This document shows positions 63,413 through 64,000 of a stretch of 64,000 nucleotides of DNA, piece after piece. Both the position numbers and the translations under genes were made by a program. The notes beneath the pieces were generated by a model that was not told the DNA's origin, ran no database searches, and saw only the letters and a list, made by a program, of their open reading frames with translations. Source of the DNA: Mycteria americana. Taxonomy: Eukaryota > Chordata > Aves > Ciconiiformes > Ciconiidae. The stretch is taken from NCBI RefSeq assembly GCF_035582795.1, contig NC_134370.1, positions 55,353,501 to 55,417,500 on the forward strand. Reading direction: 5' to 3'. Within the stretch, counting starts at the first letter, position 1, and each line of letters begins with the position of its first letter.

Positions 63413-64000
63413 TCATCATAACGGCTTTCAAAGTACATTCTGGAAACTGTAAAAATGCCCAAGAGAATTGATCCTATCCCAAGGAGCTGGCAAAGGTCCC
63501 AATCCTGGCAGTGGATCCACATGGGAGCAATTCTTGTCCAATGCATATCCTTTTGTGTAATTCAATTTATTTATAGAAAATACATTTCTGACATCTAAGG
63601 CATCAAGTTTCTGCTTTTTCTGTAATATTGTTCAGTAAGTTTAGCTGTCTTCTGATTTACAATGCTATTCAAGGTTTTACAATAATGTTAGCCATCTATG
63701 TTCAGTATTACCACTTTTAAAGTAAAACTCTTGAGTAGAAATGCAACCAAAACAGTAAATATCTGGGAAAAGAGACTGCAGAAACCTTTCTAACTTAAAT
63801 ACATTTTGTTTTAATATGCCACAGTAGAAATTAGTAAAATTAATTTTTTTTTAATCCAATTAGCACAATATTGGATTTATATATGGTGAGGAAGCTATGT
63901 TCTGTTAGTGGACAGAAGAATATCTGGTTTGGACTCTGGAAGTATATTGCTTTAAATATTTCTGATGTTTAAAAGGATAAGTTTGTCAGGTGGATACATT

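Larger units (their letters stand above)
40331..64000. other. Unassigned intronic or intergenic DNA
   Basis: About 24 kb of AT-rich sequence in which I find no supported coding exon on either strand. It might be a long 5' intron of a plus-strand gene starting at CpG island 2, or intergenic DNA. It holds degraded transposon fragments (CR1, MIR, an older amniote repeat, a GC-rich repeat near 48.3-48.7 kb), small palindromes and short direct repeats, listed separately. Open frames of up to 125 codons (for example 55028-55405, plus strand) show no recognisable domain. Confidence 0.6.

Noticed and set aside
40331-64000. ZNF280D coding exons on the plus strand
   Set aside because: Expected from synteny, but none of the N-terminal segments I could recall was visible; only non-coding 5' structure could be present.

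Overview
The window looks like nuclear DNA from a bird. Two lines of evidence support this. (1) Two coding exons on the minus strand match the first coding exons of the E-protein bHLH transcription factor TCF12 (HEB). (2) The right half carries CR1-type LINE 3' ends finishing in ATTCTATG-like octamers, as is typical of birds and their close relatives. There are no bacterial-style operons, no rRNA, no CRISPR array and no intact mobile element. Nearly all long open frames are chance frames in AT-rich intron or intergenic DNA, or in the two GC-rich islands.

Layout. Positions 1-31154 are the start of a large TCF12 intron that runs off the left edge. TCF12 exon 3 (31155-31227, 73 nt) and exon 2 (32036-32135, with the start codon at 32110-32108) follow on the minus strand. 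The first, non-coding exon ends at a strong donor (33374) inside a CpG island at about 32150-33960, which should be the TCF12 promoter. Together the two coding exons give residues 1-49. They include the complete [12 protein letters not shown] activation-domain-1 motif, which the exon 2/3 junction splits.

Positions 33600-38350 are mostly unassigned. They hold two candidate minus-strand exons: 36200-36289, and a possible last exon at 35541-35771 whose stop codon is followed within 5 nt by AATAAA. A second strong CpG island at about 38600-39720 has no recognised gene. By synteny from memory (ZNF280D lies head-to-head with TCF12 in amniotes) it may be the promoter of a plus-strand gene, but I could not see any ZNF280D coding exon. 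A small GC-rich patch at 40140-40330 contains a candidate short plus-strand exon.

Positions 40330-64000 look like intron or intergenic DNA. They hold degraded repeats: two CR1 fragments, a MIR, an older amniote repeat and a GC-rich possible LTR fragment. No supported coding exon was found there.

The most unusual non-genic structure is a near-perfect hairpin at 8757-8802 in the TCF12 intron. A tRNA T-arm-like sequence sits directly on a 13-bp stem, like an acceptor/T-arm minihelix. I see no evidence for a new multi-gene system here; the interest lies in regulatory and transcript-structure questions around TCF12.
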